A stretch of 64,000 nt of DNA, taken from an uncultured Flavobacteriaceae bacterium (GTDB lineage: Bacteria; Bacteroidota; Bacteroidia; Flavobacteriales; Flavobacteriaceae). The notes beneath the pieces were generated by a model. It was not told the DNA's origin, searched no databases, and saw nothing but the letters and a program-made list of their open reading frames with translations. The position numbers and the translations under genes were made by a program. Each line of letters starts with the position of its first letter. The first letter of the stretch is position 1. This document shows positions 1 to 8,170 of the stretch, piece after piece. The stretch lies in assembly GCA_943789365.1 (NCBI GenBank), contig CALSTV010000001.1:2418001-2482000 (forward strand). Direction: 5' to 3'.

Positions 1-1035
1 ATCTACCTGACCAATGGTTTTTGACGATTGGTCGCTTGAAATGGTGATTTTTAGGTCTGAAGGAAATACATCTTCTTGTGCTTTGGCAACAATCACTTGT
101 ACTTTTTCAGCAGCAGCAACCATGTTTTTACCAGCTCTTTTCTTAACATCTAACATCACTACACGTTCGCCATACTCTCTGGCATAGGTAGTTTTATCTT
201 TGTCTTGAAAAGCTATGGTAGCTATGTTTTTTAAATAGATAGGATTGTTGCGTTCGTTTTTTACGACAAAGTTTCCTAGTTCGTCTGGATCTTCAATTTC
301 TCCAAGAATACGAATGGTACGTCTTTGTCCGCTGGTGATATAGTTTCCTGCCGACATGGTTGCATTTCCATTATTAATGGCCTGTACAATGTCGTTGAAA
401 CTCACCTTGGCCGCCATCATTTTGTAGATGTCAACAGCAATTTCAACCTCTTTTTCTTGAGCACCACGGATGTCTACTTTCTTGATTTCAGACAAATCTT
501 CAATCTCATCTTCTAAATATTCTCCAAACTCTTTTAGTTTGTATACCGGGTAATCTCCAGACAAGTTGATGTTGAGAATTGGGATTTCTTCCGACATACT
601 CAAATCAAATGCATTAGGTTCTACCTTGGCGCCGTTAAAAGTAGGCCAGTCTTCACTTGATGTTTCCGCATCAATTTCGTCCTTTACCTTTTGTTTAGCC
701 TGGTCTACAGTAATGTTTTCATCAAACTCCACCACAACCATTGAATAGTCTTCTTGTGAAGTAGAAGTGATTTCAACCACATTACTCACCGTTTTCAATT
801 TGTCTTCTAACGGAGTTGTAATGAGTTTTTCAATATCTTCAGCCGTATTCCCAGGGTAGAGAGAACTGATGTATATTTTTGTTTCTTTAATTTCAGGAAA
901 ACTTTCTCTAGGCATGTTGAAATATGCCGAAGTTCCTAAAAAGAAAATCATGACCATCAATACATAGATGGTGGTTTTGTTATTAATTGCCCATGAGGAC
1001 AATCCAAATTCCTTTTCAACTTTTTTATCAGTCAT
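1..1035 (-). CDS. RND efflux permease (AcrB/HAE1 type), N-terminal part
   Basis: Partial gene: the start (ATG at 1033-1035, MTDKKVEKEFG) is inside the window and the C-terminus lies beyond base 1. The translated ~345 residues begin with a cytoplasmic tail, a transmembrane helix (NNKTTIYVLMVMIFFLG) and the PRESFPEI segment typical of the first periplasmic porter domain of RND pumps. Family knowledge: inner-membrane proton-driven exporter working with a membrane-fusion protein and a TolC-like channel. It is the last gene of a tetR-tolC-MFP-RND operon on this strand, 33 bp after the adaptor gene. The substrate cannot be read from the sequence. Confidence 0.93.
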   Translation of the reverse strand, partial: MTDKKVEKEFGLSSWAINNKTTIYVLMVMIFFLGTSAYFNMPRESFPEIKETKIYISSLYPGNTAEDIEKLITTPLEDKLKTVSNVVEITSTSQEDYSMVVVEFDENITVDQAKQKVKDEIDAETSSEDWPTFNGAKVEPNAFDLSMSEEIPILNINLSGDYPVYKLKEFGEYLEDEIEDLSEIKKVDIRGAQEKEVEIAVDIYKMMAAKVSFNDIVQAINNGNATMSAGNYITSGQRRTIRILGEIEDPDELGNFVVKNERNNPIYLKNIATIAFQDKDKTTYAREYGERVVMLDVKKRAGKNMVAAAEKVQVIVAKAQEDVFPSDLKITISSDQSSKTIGQVD

Positions 1036-1068
1036 TATTAGGTGTTTTTAACAGTTAGTTGCTATTGA

Positions 1069-2262
1069 TTAGTGCGCTAGGCTTAAGGTTTCGTTGCTCA
1101 CAATTTTTACTTGCTGCCCGTTGGTAACACTTCTGGCCCCTTCATTTATGATTTCCAAAGTGTTGTCGAAAGTTGTAAGCACTTCAATAATATCACCTTG
1201 TGTTTTACCAGTTTCAATTATTTTTCGTTCAACTGTAGCTTCATTGTTGTCCTTTTTGTTATTCACAATATAGATGTACTGTTCTCCTTTTGCGTTTTCA
1301 GATATGATGCTTTGTGGAATTAAGATAGCCGTTTCGTTTTGGTAATCGTTGATTTTTAACTTTGCAGTTAAGTTAGGCTTGATGTCCGATTTTGGGTTGG
1401 GTACTTTTACTTCTACCTTAAAAGTTCTGTTGTTTGGGTTTACATAATTCCCAACACTTCTTACAGATGCCTGTACTACTTTGTCTAAAATAGGGAAGTA
1501 TACTTCTACGTGTTTTCCTTTGGTTACAGAACTGATATAGCTTTCTGGAACGTCGGCATCGATATACATATCACTTAAGTTGATAATACGCAACAATTCA
1601 GATCCTTGACCTGGTGCAATCACCATACCTTCTTCTTTAAAAACATCATCTATCACACCGCTAAAAGGTGCTGTGATACGGGTTTTTTCTTGCTGCTTTT
1701 TTAGCTGTTTGATGGCGTTAATATTTGCAAAATAATTGGTTTCGGCACTTAGGTATTCTATTTCAGAACCGATTTTTTGTTCCCAAAGTGACTTTTGTCT
1801 TTCATAGGTTGTCTTTGCCAATTTAGTTTGGGTTTCTAATTGCGCAATTTGATCGCTCAATCCTCCGTCACTAAGGACTGCTAATACAGCTCCTTTTGAA
1901 ACATTTTGTCCTTCTTTTACATAGATTCGTTTGATGATTCCTGGAATTTCAGGATATACCAATACGTTTTTCTTGGTACTTACGTTTCCTTGTAATTCCA
2001 CATAGTGATTAAAAGGTACTTGTGTTACCTTAAATGTAGTAACTAAAGGCATTCTTTTTACAGTATCGTACAAAGAAATGGCTGCTGCCAAGGCGTCTAG
2101 TTTAATTGCGATTTCTTTTTGGTTGAGTTCAATTTCTTTTTTAGCGGTTCTCATGGCGGTAACATCCCCAGAACCAATTATTTCTTCCACTGAAATTTCA
2201 GGGCTGTCAGCACAAGAACTTAGAAGGATGCTGCTTACTATAAATGCGTAAATATATTTCAT
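1069..2262 (-). CDS. RND efflux periplasmic adaptor (membrane fusion protein)
   Basis: 397 residues. The N-terminus is a lipoprotein signal (MKYIYAFIVSSILLSSC, lipobox LSSC), so the protein is probably anchored as a lipoprotein facing the periplasm. A helical stretch (residues ~30-60) is followed by the barrel-sandwich/lipoyl half motif (LQGNVSTKKNVLVYPEIPGIIKRIYVKEGQNVSKG), a coiled-coil hairpin (~130-190) and the second lipoyl half (TRITAPFSGVIDDV), then beta-barrel domains. This order is that of AcrA/HlyD-family adaptors. It bridges the inner-membrane pump (next gene) and the outer-membrane channel (previous gene). Specificity unknown. Confidence 0.93.
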   Translation of the reverse strand: MKYIYAFIVSSILLSSCADSPEISVEEIIGSGDVTAMRTAKKEIELNQKEIAIKLDALAAAISLYDTVKRMPLVTTFKVTQVPFNHYVELQGNVSTKKNVLVYPEIPGIIKRIYVKEGQNVSKGAVLAVLSDGGLSDQIAQLETQTKLAKTTYERQKSLWEQKIGSEIEYLSAETNYFANINAIKQLKKQQEKTRITAPFSGVIDDVFKEEGMVIAPGQGSELLRIINLSDMYIDADVPESYISSVTKGKHVEVYFPILDKVVQASVRSVGNYVNPNNRTFKVEVKVPNPKSDIKPNLTAKLKINDYQNETAILIPQSIISENAKGEQYIYIVNNKKDNNEATVERKIIETGKTQGDIIEVLTTFDNTLEIINEGARSVTNGQQVKIVSNETLSLAH

Positions 2263-2285
2263 GATACTATTTTTTAGATATTATA

Positions 2286-3617
2286 TTAGTTGATGTTTAA
2301 TAAATTTTTAAGGGCTACTTTTTTGTTGATGACATCGATGATAGATTCGATATAATCTTGTTGACTAGAATAGAGTTGTACTTGAACCGTTCTAAGATCA
2401 ATACTACTTGCCATTCCTTGTGTGAATTTGATGGAGTTTTTGCGCTCAATCTTTTCTGCCAATGCCAGATTTTGTTTTCTGTTTTCATAGGTTTCGGCAG
2501 CTAGGATGTATTCGCTTTTTGCTTTTTTCAAATCCAGTTTGAGTTGTTGTTCAATATCTTTTAAACTGTTTTCGGAAACATCCCAATTGAGTTTTGCAAT
2601 GCGTTTTTTAGATCGGATATTAAAGGAAGTAAATATTGGAATGTTTACACTAACACCTGCTGAAGTAGCATTTAACCAAGTTTGATCTGAGCTAAACAAC
2701 CCGCTAAATTCACTGTTAAAACCTTGATAGTTTGTATTGAGAAAAGCAGAAACAGTAGGGAGTGATTTCATTTTTTCTAACTTGTATAACAACTCCTTGT
2801 TTTCAGTATCGTTCACTGCTATTTTATAATCGATATTGTTAAAAATATCATTTTGTTGAAATTCAGACTCTAGGGTTACATATTCGCTGATCAGCATATC
2901 GAGATTATCACTTAAGGTGATTTCAATTTCAGAATCGATGCCCAATAATAATTTTACATAACCGTTAGAAACTTCAGAAACGACTACTAAATTTTTCATT
3001 GAGTTTTCTAAATTAGAGAGGGTCAATTCCAACTGTTCTACGCTTTCCTCTTCACCCAAACCATTGGCAAAAACGGCTTGTGCTTCTTTTAGGTTGGATT
3101 TGATGTTCTCAATATTCTTTTCCAAAATTAAAATGCTTTCATCGGTAAGTAAAGAAGTCATATAGGCATTTACCACAATTTGCTCAATCTCATTGTCGGT
3201 CTTTTCCTTGTAGTTTTGGGAGATGTCTAAAAACACTTTAGTTGCCTGTAAACCTACTATGTAAGATCCGTCAAAGATCAATTGGGTAAGCGTAACACTT
3301 TGTGTCAAATTGTTTTTTGGAAAAAAGAAATTAATAGGGTCGTTAGGGTTTGAAGGATCACCTTCGATAGGTGTTTTTATATTGTTTGTATAATCAATTT
3401 TACCATTTATTTGTGGTAATCCTAGTGCTGTAGTTTCCCATTTTTGCTCTTCTGCCGCTTGAATGTTCAAGTTTGCATTTTGAATATTTCTATTGTGTGT
3501 CTTTGAATAAACAATAGCCTCATTTAGGCTAAAAGATGTTTTTTGTACTTCTTGTTCTTGCCCCATGGCACTAGCCACGATAAGCATTAATAAATAGAAG
3601 ATGTTGCTTTTTTTCAT
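2286..3617 (-). CDS. TolC-family outer-membrane efflux channel
   Basis: 443 residues with a cleavable signal peptide (MKKSNIFYLLMLIVASAMGQ). Two long alpha-helical repeats with heptad character (~30-215 and ~245-440) and the typical opening FSLNEAIVYSKTHNRNIQNANLNIQAAEEQKW identify an OEP/TolC protein, which forms a trimeric outer-membrane exit duct. The gene begins within the stop codon of the regulator before it (TAATG overlap, one base shared), so translation is probably coupled. It is followed after 23 bp by the adaptor gene. Confidence 0.93.
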   Translation of the reverse strand: MKKSNIFYLLMLIVASAMGQEQEVQKTSFSLNEAIVYSKTHNRNIQNANLNIQAAEEQKWETTALGLPQINGKIDYTNNIKTPIEGDPSNPNDPINFFFPKNNLTQSVTLTQLIFDGSYIVGLQATKVFLDISQNYKEKTDNEIEQIVVNAYMTSLLTDESILILEKNIENIKSNLKEAQAVFANGLGEEESVEQLELTLSNLENSMKNLVVVSEVSNGYVKLLLGIDSEIEITLSDNLDMLISEYVTLESEFQQNDIFNNIDYKIAVNDTENKELLYKLEKMKSLPTVSAFLNTNYQGFNSEFSGLFSSDQTWLNATSAGVSVNIPIFTSFNIRSKKRIAKLNWDVSENSLKDIEQQLKLDLKKAKSEYILAAETYENRKQNLALAEKIERKNSIKFTQGMASSIDLRTVQVQLYSSQQDYIESIIDVINKKVALKNLLNIN

Positions 3618-4222
3618 TACGAATTGTATTTGATTTTTGTTTGATCTAATGTTTGTACTCCTTTTTCTGTTGCAATACCGCGAACATGATAGTCGAGATA
3701 ATTTTCTAGCACGTAAGCTACTTCGTAGGTTTCTACCGGGAAAATTACAGGGTCCTTAATGCCCGTTACTCCCTTAAAATAAATTCTTGTGATAAGAGAA
3801 ATATCGATATCCTTTCTAAAATATCCTTCATCGATGCCGCGCTGTAGGTTTTCGGAAACACAGGACTGCATGACTTCAAACTTTCTTTCCATTAATGTTT
3901 TGTGAATTTTTGGATAGTACTTTTCCAATTGAAAGATGGGCGATGACTTTTCATCGTTCAAACTAGCCAGCATCAGTTTTTTTATTTGATATAGCTCTTC
4001 AATGGGGTTGAATTTTGCGTTATTGATATCGTCAATACCTGTGCAAATGGTATCGAAGAGACCGAAAGTAGCTTCTTCAACGAGTTTTCGTTTGTTGCAG
4101 TAATGCGAGTATATCGTCTTTTTTGAGATACACATCTTTTGAGCAATATCGTCCATCGTAACACTCTTAAACCCGAAGTTTAAGAACATTTCTGTCGCCG
4201 TTGCCAAAACTTTACTTTTCAT
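3617..4222 (-). CDS. TetR/AcrR-family transcriptional regulator
   Basis: 201 residues starting at MKSKVLATATEMF. An in-frame start 29 codons upstream is possible but would add a non-TetR extension and run through the operator-like palindrome at 4256-4290. Residues 1-50 are the TetR helix-turn-helix (FLNFGFKSVTMDDIAQKMCISKKTIYSHYCNKRKLV); the rest is a helical ligand-binding domain without recognisable specificity. It heads the efflux operon and is most likely its local repressor. Its stop overlaps the start of the TolC gene. Confidence 0.92.
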   Translation of the reverse strand: MKSKVLATATEMFLNFGFKSVTMDDIAQKMCISKKTIYSHYCNKRKLVEEATFGLFDTICTGIDDINNAKFNPIEELYQIKKLMLASLNDEKSSPIFQLEKYYPKIHKTLMERKFEVMQSCVSENLQRGIDEGYFRKDIDISLITRIYFKGVTGIKDPVIFPVETYEVAYVLENYLDYHVRGIATEKGVQTLDQTKIKYNS

Positions 4223-4255
4223 TTTTATTCTTTTTGAGGGTGTAAAAGTAGACAA

Positions 4256-4290
4256 GGAAACTTTAAAAACCAAAAAAGTTTCCAAAGTTT
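4256..4290. promoter_or_regulatory. Putative TetR operator upstream of the efflux operon
   Basis: A perfect inverted repeat with 9-bp arms, GGAAACTTT (4256-4264) and AAAGTTTCC (4275-4283), spacer 10 bp. A further AAAGTTT box follows directly (4285-4291), giving three AAACTTT/AAAGTTT boxes. It lies 34 bp upstream of the regulator's ATG, where a self-repressing TetR protein would bind. Binding is inferred from position and symmetry only. Confidence 0.55.
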
Positions 4291-4426
4291 TTTCGAGATG
4301 TGTGTACAAGTGTTTATAGGTGTTCAGGAAATACGGGACTTGTAGCGTTTTTATTTTTTTTGTAATTGTAGCGGAAAAAAGAGCGCAATTCCTCGGTTTC
4401 CATTATTTTTACAAAAAATTACAATT

Positions 4427-5398
4427 TTGAAAATAGCGGATTATAAAGCAGAGTTTTTAGCACATTTAGAAGCGAAGGTACAGGTAGCGGAGCCCAAAAA
4501 CTTATACCAACCGGTGCAGTATATATTGGATTTAGGAGGCAAGCGTTTGCGCCCTATCCTTGTATTGATGGGGGTTTCGGTATTTGAAAAAGATTATAAA
4601 AAAGGTCTGGATGCAGCCTTGGCAGTAGAGGTGTTTCATAATTTCACTTTGTTGCACGACGATATAATGGATGCTGCACCTGTACGCAGAGGAAAGGCGA
4701 CTGTTCATGAGAAATGGGATACCAATACCGCTATATTGTCTGGAGATGCCATGATGATTATGGCCAATCAATTGTTGGAAAGTTACGAGGGGGCGAGCTT
4801 TAAAAAATTGATGCAGCTCTTTAGCAAAACGGCAATAGAGGTGTGTGAGGGACAGCAATACGATATGGATTTTGAAACCCGCAGTGATGTGACCATTCCG
4901 GAATATATAGAAATGATTCGTTTAAAGACTTCGGTATTGGTAGCTGCGGCTTTACAAATGGGGGCGATTATAGCAGATGCCTCAGAATCTGATGCTCAGA
5001 AAATCTATGATTTTGGCTTGAATTTAGGATTGGCTTTTCAGTTGCAGGACGATTATCTAGATGCCTTTGGTGATCCCAAAACCTTTGGCAAGCAAGTCGG
5101 TGGTGATATCATAGAAAACAAGAAAACTTATTTGTATTTACAGGCCCTAGGAAAAGGAAGTACTGCACAAAAGGAACGTTTGACTCGTTTGTTTTCTGGA
5201 ACTGTTTTAGATACTGAATCAAAGGTTGAAGCGGTAAAGACAATCTTCAGAGAAACGGGGAGTGATCGAGCTACAAAAGAAGAAATAGCGCGCTATACAG
5301 AAAAAGCATTTAAGGTGTTAGATAGCTTGGCGATAGCAGAAAAGAGTCGGTCGGTATTACGCTTGTTTGGTGAGCAATTGATGACCCGTTCGGTTTAG
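4427..5398 (+). CDS. Polyprenyl (E-type) diphosphate synthase
   Basis: 323 residues, probable TTG start (LKIADYKAEFLAHL). Both aspartate-rich motifs of trans-prenyltransferases are present: LLHDDIMD at ~76-82 and QLQDDYLDAFGD at ~205-216, together with GGKRLRP at ~38-44. The enzyme condenses isopentenyl diphosphate onto an allylic diphosphate to build a long-chain polyprenyl diphosphate, for example a quinone side chain. Chain length cannot be deduced from the sequence alone. It is divergent from the efflux operon and stands alone. Confidence 0.9.
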   Translation: MKIADYKAEFLAHLEAKVQVAEPKNLYQPVQYILDLGGKRLRPILVLMGVSVFEKDYKKGLDAALAVEVFHNFTLLHDDIMDAAPVRRGKATVHEKWDTNTAILSGDAMMIMANQLLESYEGASFKKLMQLFSKTAIEVCEGQQYDMDFETRSDVTIPEYIEMIRLKTSVLVAAALQMGAIIADASESDAQKIYDFGLNLGLAFQLQDDYLDAFGDPKTFGKQVGGDIIENKKTYLYLQALGKGSTAQKERLTRLFSGTVLDTESKVEAVKTIFRETGSDRATKEEIARYTEKAFKVLDSLAIAEKSRSVLRLFGEQLMTRSV

Positions 5399-5433
5399 GA
5401 TTATTTTTTTTAGAATATTTTAGGCAAAAGCAT

Positions 5434-5462
5434 TGAGAATTGTAAAATATTGTTATTTTTGC
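5434..5462 (+). promoter_or_regulatory. Promoter of the CAT tRNA gene
   Basis: TTG (5434-5436), an 18-bp spacer and TATTTTTG (5455-5462), matching the Bacteroidetes TTG / TAnnTTTG promoter pattern. It ends 10 bp before the tRNA. Confidence 0.6.
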
Positions 5463-5472
5463 AATCCGTTTC

Positions 5473-5546
5473 GGACTCATAGCTCAGTTGGTTAGAGCAC
5501 CTGACTCATAATCAGGTGGTCCCAGGTTCGAGCCCTGGTGGGTCCA
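5473..5546 (+). tRNA. tRNA with anticodon CAT (Met or lysidine-modified Ile2)
   Basis: A 74-nt cloverleaf. The acceptor GGACTCA pairs with TGGGTCC, the discriminator is A, the D-arm is AGCTCAGTTGGTTAGAGCA, the anticodon stem CTGA/TCAG-type carries loop CTCATAA, and the T-arm is CAGG-TTCGAGC-CCTG. No CCA is encoded. Anticodon CAT is read as elongator Met by default, but tRNA-Ile2 with the same gene-level anticodon cannot be excluded by eye. A 100-bp tandem array starts at its 3' end. Confidence 0.93.
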
Positions 5547-6097
5547 CTATTGAAACGTAAAGCCTTGCAGCAATGTAAGGCTTTTTTTGTGTATTAAAGC
5601 AGCATTTTTAAGGATTGTGGTTCGAGTGCGCCTACTGGCGTATCCACTATTGAAACGTAAAGCCTTGCAGCAATGTAAGGCTTTTTTTGTGTATTAAAGC
5701 AGCATTTTTAAGGATTGTGGTTCGAGTGCGCCTACTGGCGTATCCACTATTGAAACGTAAAGCCTTGCAGCAATGTAAGGCTTTTTTTGTGTATTAAAGC
5801 AGCATTTTTAAGGGTTGTGGTTCGAGTGCGCCTACTGGCGTATCCACTATTGAAACGTAAAGCCTTGCAGCAATGTAAGGCTTTTTTTGTGTATTAAAGC
5901 AGCATTTTTAAGGGTTGTGGTTCGAGTGCGCCTACTGGCGTATCCACTATTGAAACGTAAAGCCTTGCAGCAATGTAAGGCTTTTTTTGTGTATTAAAGC
6001 AGCATTTTTAAGGGTTGTGGTTCGAGTGCGCCTACTGGCGTATCCACTATTGAAACGTAAAGCCTTGCAGCAATGTAAGGCTTTTTTTGTGTATTAA
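5547..6097 (+). repeat. 100-bp tandem repeat, five full copies plus a partial sixth
   Basis: Units start at 5547, 5647, 5747, 5847, 5947 and 6047 (the last stops about 50 bp in). Copies are almost identical; the visible difference is AAGGATTG in units 1-2 against AAGGGTTG in units 3-5. Each full unit carries a terminator-like hairpin (AGCCTT...AAGGCT plus T-run). It then carries a segment resembling a degenerate tRNA 3' end (GGTTCGAGTGCGCC...TATCCAC), whose TCCACTATTGAAACG junction copies the junction after the real tRNA. No ORF or spacer diversity, so not CRISPR. Confidence 0.95.
5559..5588 (+). terminator. Rho-independent terminator of the CAT tRNA (repeated in the array)
   Basis: Stem AGCCTT (5561-5566) with AAGGCT (5577-5582) followed by a T-run. 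The same hairpin recurs every 100 bp in the tandem array, giving six copies. Confidence 0.75.
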
Positions 6098-6106
6098 TAC
6101 GAACTG

Positions 6107-6330
6107 TCATTGCGAGGTACGAAGCAATCCCGAAGCAATTTATAACGTGGAATCGCAATCATATTGGCTTTTGTAGGTGAAGTTTAATTCGAAAGGCTCG
6201 CAATGACGAGTTGCTTGTGTGAGATTGCTTCGTACCTCGCAATGACGAGTTGCGTGTGAGATTGCTTCGTGCCTCGCAATGACGAGTTGCTTGTGTGAGA
6301 TTGCTTCGTATCTCGCAATGACGAGTTGCT
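6107..6330. repeat. REP-like palindromic repeats, inverted and tandem copies
   Basis: One copy reads TCATTGCGAGGTACGAAGCA (6108 on). After an AT-rich spacer, three near-identical copies of its reverse complement (GAGATTGCTTCGT.CCTCGC and on to AATGACGAG) start at about 6221, 6258 and 6297, 37-39 bp apart, plus a partial at ~6196. Another forward-type copy lies at 6732. Together they bracket the GIY-YIG gene. Confidence 0.85.
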
Positions 6331-6335
6331 TGTGA

Positions 6336-6641
6336 TTAATTCTCGAACAGCTCGGAAACCTGATCGGTTAGGTCACTCCAGTTTGGGTTTATTTCATTTA
6401 TCAAAGCAATCTTTCGAGCACTGTTTCCAGCTTTTAATTGTTTTTCTCTGGCAATCCCATCTCCAATCATTTGGAATGCTTCAAAATAGACTAGCTTGTT
6501 TAAATTATAACGAGCAGAAAATGATTTGGGATAGTGTTTGGATTTATGCTGAGCAATACGTTGGGCTAAGTTGGAAGTAACCCCTATGTATAAAGTAGTA
6601 TTGAACTTATTCGTAAGGATGTATACAAAACCAGGTTTCAT
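6336..6641 (-). CDS. Small GIY-YIG nuclease-domain protein
   Basis: 101 residues starting at MKPGFVYILTNKFN; an upstream in-frame start would add 27 non-family residues. The GIY-YIG signature appears as VYILTN...LYIGVTSNLAQRIAQHK, followed by an Arg/Glu region (YFEAFQMIGDGIAREKQLKAG) carrying the conserved Glu. Length and layout match stand-alone single-domain GIY-YIG proteins common in Bacteroidota. The family cuts DNA; the cellular role of these small members is not established. The stop abuts the REP-like repeat cluster, and a reverse-oriented repeat lies 90 bp upstream. Confidence 0.88.
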   Translation of the reverse strand: MKPGFVYILTNKFNTTLYIGVTSNLAQRIAQHKSKHYPKSFSARYNLNKLVYFEAFQMIGDGIAREKQLKAGNSARKIALINEINPNWSDLTDQVSELFEN

Positions 6642-6731
6642 TGCAATCAGTTTATAGTAGTTACAAGTTACGATTGTTTTTTTAGTATACGGTTGTATAC
6701 ATACCAAAAAAGAGTAAACCATTATCTACCA

Positions 6732-6758
6732 CGTCATTGCGAGGCACGAAGCAATCCC
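6732..6758. repeat. REP-like repeat copy upstream of the GIY-YIG gene
   Basis: CGTCATTGCGAGGCACGAAG and following bases: same family as 6107-6330, in inverted orientation to the tandem copies at 6221-6325. Confidence 0.8.
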
Positions 6759-7122
6759 ACACAAGTCACTAAGCAAATGAGTGTTGTTAGGTTAAGAAAT
6801 GAATGTGTGCTCTGTTTTTATTATGACTGAATAATTCATTTAATTCCTAACCTTGCTTGTGGAAAAAGCAATACTCACAACGTATATGTTTTCAACACTC
6901 AGAATCCAAATCCTTGTTTCTAATAAACACCAATAATGGTCAAAAAGGAAAACGGTACTCATCAATGCAAGTTGTTTCTTTAATTCAAAAAAAAAAAAAG
7001 GGAGGTTTGATAATTTTCCACAGTTTATTGAATTCGTCTCAATCTCATTTGGTTGATCACAACCGTTTTCTAGACAATAAAAATCGCTCCTAAGGTTTTA
7101 AAAAAAGCCTTACATTTACGCT
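6759..7122. other. Intergenic stretch without a convincing gene
   Basis: AT-rich, with an A13 run near 6990. A 78-codon open frame (6857-7093) has low-complexity, Lys/Ser/Gln-rich content and no family features, so it is not called. Confidence 0.6.
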
Positions 7123-7746
7123 ATGGACATACAACTAACAGCAGAAGAAAGAATTAAAATTTTGAATTCCGATGACATCTATGGAATTATGCAAAAGATG
7201 CTGCTTCGTGAAGACAAAATTGACCAAAACAGAGAACATTTTTGGGTAATTGGATTGGAAAACAACAATCGTATTCTTTTTGTTGAACTCATTAGTTTAG
7301 GTACGGTAAACAAGGCATTGGTAGAGCCTATGGAGGTTTTTAGTTTGGCATTGCAGAAAAGAGCGGTCAAAATATTATTATGCCATAACCACCCAAGCAA
7401 GGAATTAAGACCTTCGGATGCAGACAAAAATATAACCGATAAACTAATCCAGGTTGGAATTATAGTAGATACCCATGTGATTGACCATCTCATTATTTCT
7501 GACAGAAGTTATTTGAGCTTTAAAGATATTGGCTTGTTAGATGAGTTGAAAGAAAGCACCAAATATGTTCCTACCTATGTGCTGGAACAAAGAATTAAAA
7601 AACAAGTCATTGAGATTACGGAGCATAAAAGGAGTATTGAAATAGCCAAACAACTAAAAAGAAACGGTATAGATACAGCGACAATTGCTGAATCTACAGG
7701 ACTTTCAACCGAAGAAGTTCAAAAGCTTAGAGTTCGTAAAAAATAG
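7123..7746 (+). CDS. RadC-like JAB/MPN domain protein with C-terminal HTH-like tail
   Basis: 207 residues. Residues ~35-140 form a JAB domain with the JAMM metal motif H88-x-H90 (HNHPSKELRPSDAD) and D101, and an upstream Glu (E55), as in RadC. The helix-hairpin-helix part of full RadC (~220 residues) is missing, as in the short RadC-like proteins often carried on mobile elements. The tail (~165-205, IEIAKQLKRNGIDTATIAESTGLSTEEVQKLR) looks like the helix-turn-helix end found in Rpn-type recombination-promoting nucleases. Role unknown; it sits in a repeat-rich region between tRNA genes. Confidence 0.82.
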   Translation: MDIQLTAEERIKILNSDDIYGIMQKMLLREDKIDQNREHFWVIGLENNNRILFVELISLGTVNKALVEPMEVFSLALQKRAVKILLCHNHPSKELRPSDADKNITDKLIQVGIIVDTHVIDHLIISDRSYLSFKDIGLLDELKESTKYVPTYVLEQRIKKQVIEITEHKRSIEIAKQLKRNGIDTATIAESTGLSTEEVQKLRVRKK

Positions 7747-7841
7747 AATTCCTTGCAGCTTTTCTAAAATTTCAATTTGTCATTATGACGGCACGACCGC
7801 ATGACAATAAAACCCGTATTACTATCGCATTTCTTTTCTTA

Positions 7842-7873
7842 GTACTTATGTTTGAGCAAGCTCAGATAAGTAC
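7842..7873. repeat. Hairpin element, variant copy
   Basis: GTACTTAT (7842-7849) and ATAAGTAC (7866-7873) enclose an inner TGAGC-AA-GCTCA hairpin. Same inner core plan as the two longer hairpins at 7999 and 8745 but with a different outer stem. Confidence 0.7.
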
Positions 7874-7917
7874 AAAAAAAAGCTCTGCAAATGCAAAGTT
7901 TTTATTGTCGGGATGAT

Positions 7918-7998
7918 AGGATTACCTCCTTCCAGTCGGTGATCCTGAGTAGGGGGTTGTTGCTAATACAAGCCTGAAATGCTAGCGCATTTCTGGGT
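7918..7998. repeat. tRNA-remnant repeat unit next to tRNA-Pro(GGG)
   Basis: Starts as a tRNA 3' end read in reverse (GTCGGGATGATAGGATTACC) but diverges after the T-arm. It is the same unit as in the array at 8324-8740 (AGTCGGTGATCCTGAGTAGG). Confidence 0.75.
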
Positions 7999-8052
7999 TT
8001 TCTTTTTATAAAAGTGCTTTGGAGCAAGCTCCCGCACTTTTATAAAAAGAAA
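7999..8052. repeat. Long hairpin element copy 1
   Basis: 19-bp perfect arms (7999-8017 and 8034-8052) around an inner GGAGC-AA-GCTCC stem. It lies just beyond the terminator of tRNA-Pro(GGG). Confidence 0.85.
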
Positions 8053-8082
8053 GCCCGAGAATTAAAAACTCTCAGGCTTCTA
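8053..8082 (-). terminator. Terminator of tRNA-Pro(GGG)
   Basis: Read on the reverse strand: GAAGCCTGAGA, an AT loop and TCTCGGGCTT, then TCTTTTT. The same hairpin follows tRNA-Pro(TGG) at about 8803-8830. Confidence 0.7.
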
Positions 8083-8085
8083 TTG

Positions 8086-8160
8086 TCGGGATGACAGGAT
8101 TCGAACCTGCGACCACACGACCCCCAGCCGTGTACGCTAACCGGACTGCGCCACATCCCG
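8086..8160 (-). tRNA. tRNA-Pro (anticodon GGG)
   Basis: 75-nt cloverleaf on the reverse strand. Acceptor CGGGATG/CATCCCG, discriminator A, D-arm GCGC...GCGT, anticodon stem CACGG/TCGTG (last pair G-T) with loop CTGGGGG, T-arm GCAGG-TTCGAAT-CCTGT. Loop position 34-36 is GGG, so proline. No CCA encoded. Confidence 0.93.
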
Positions 8161-8170
8161 AATTGTATTG

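Noticed and set aside
4223-4309. Longer N-terminus for the TetR regulator
   Set aside because: The extra 29 residues match no TetR protein and overlap the operator-like palindrome.
4532-4858. 108-codon reverse frame inside the polyprenyl synthase gene
   Set aside because: Shadow frame of a clear enzyme with both DDxxD motifs on the other strand.
5547-6330. CRISPR-like periodicity (100-bp array and 37-39-bp repeats)
   Set aside because: Units are identical throughout with no variable spacers, and no cas genes are present.
6857-7093. 78-codon open frame
   Set aside because: Low-complexity composition, no ribosome-site or family signal; probably chance.
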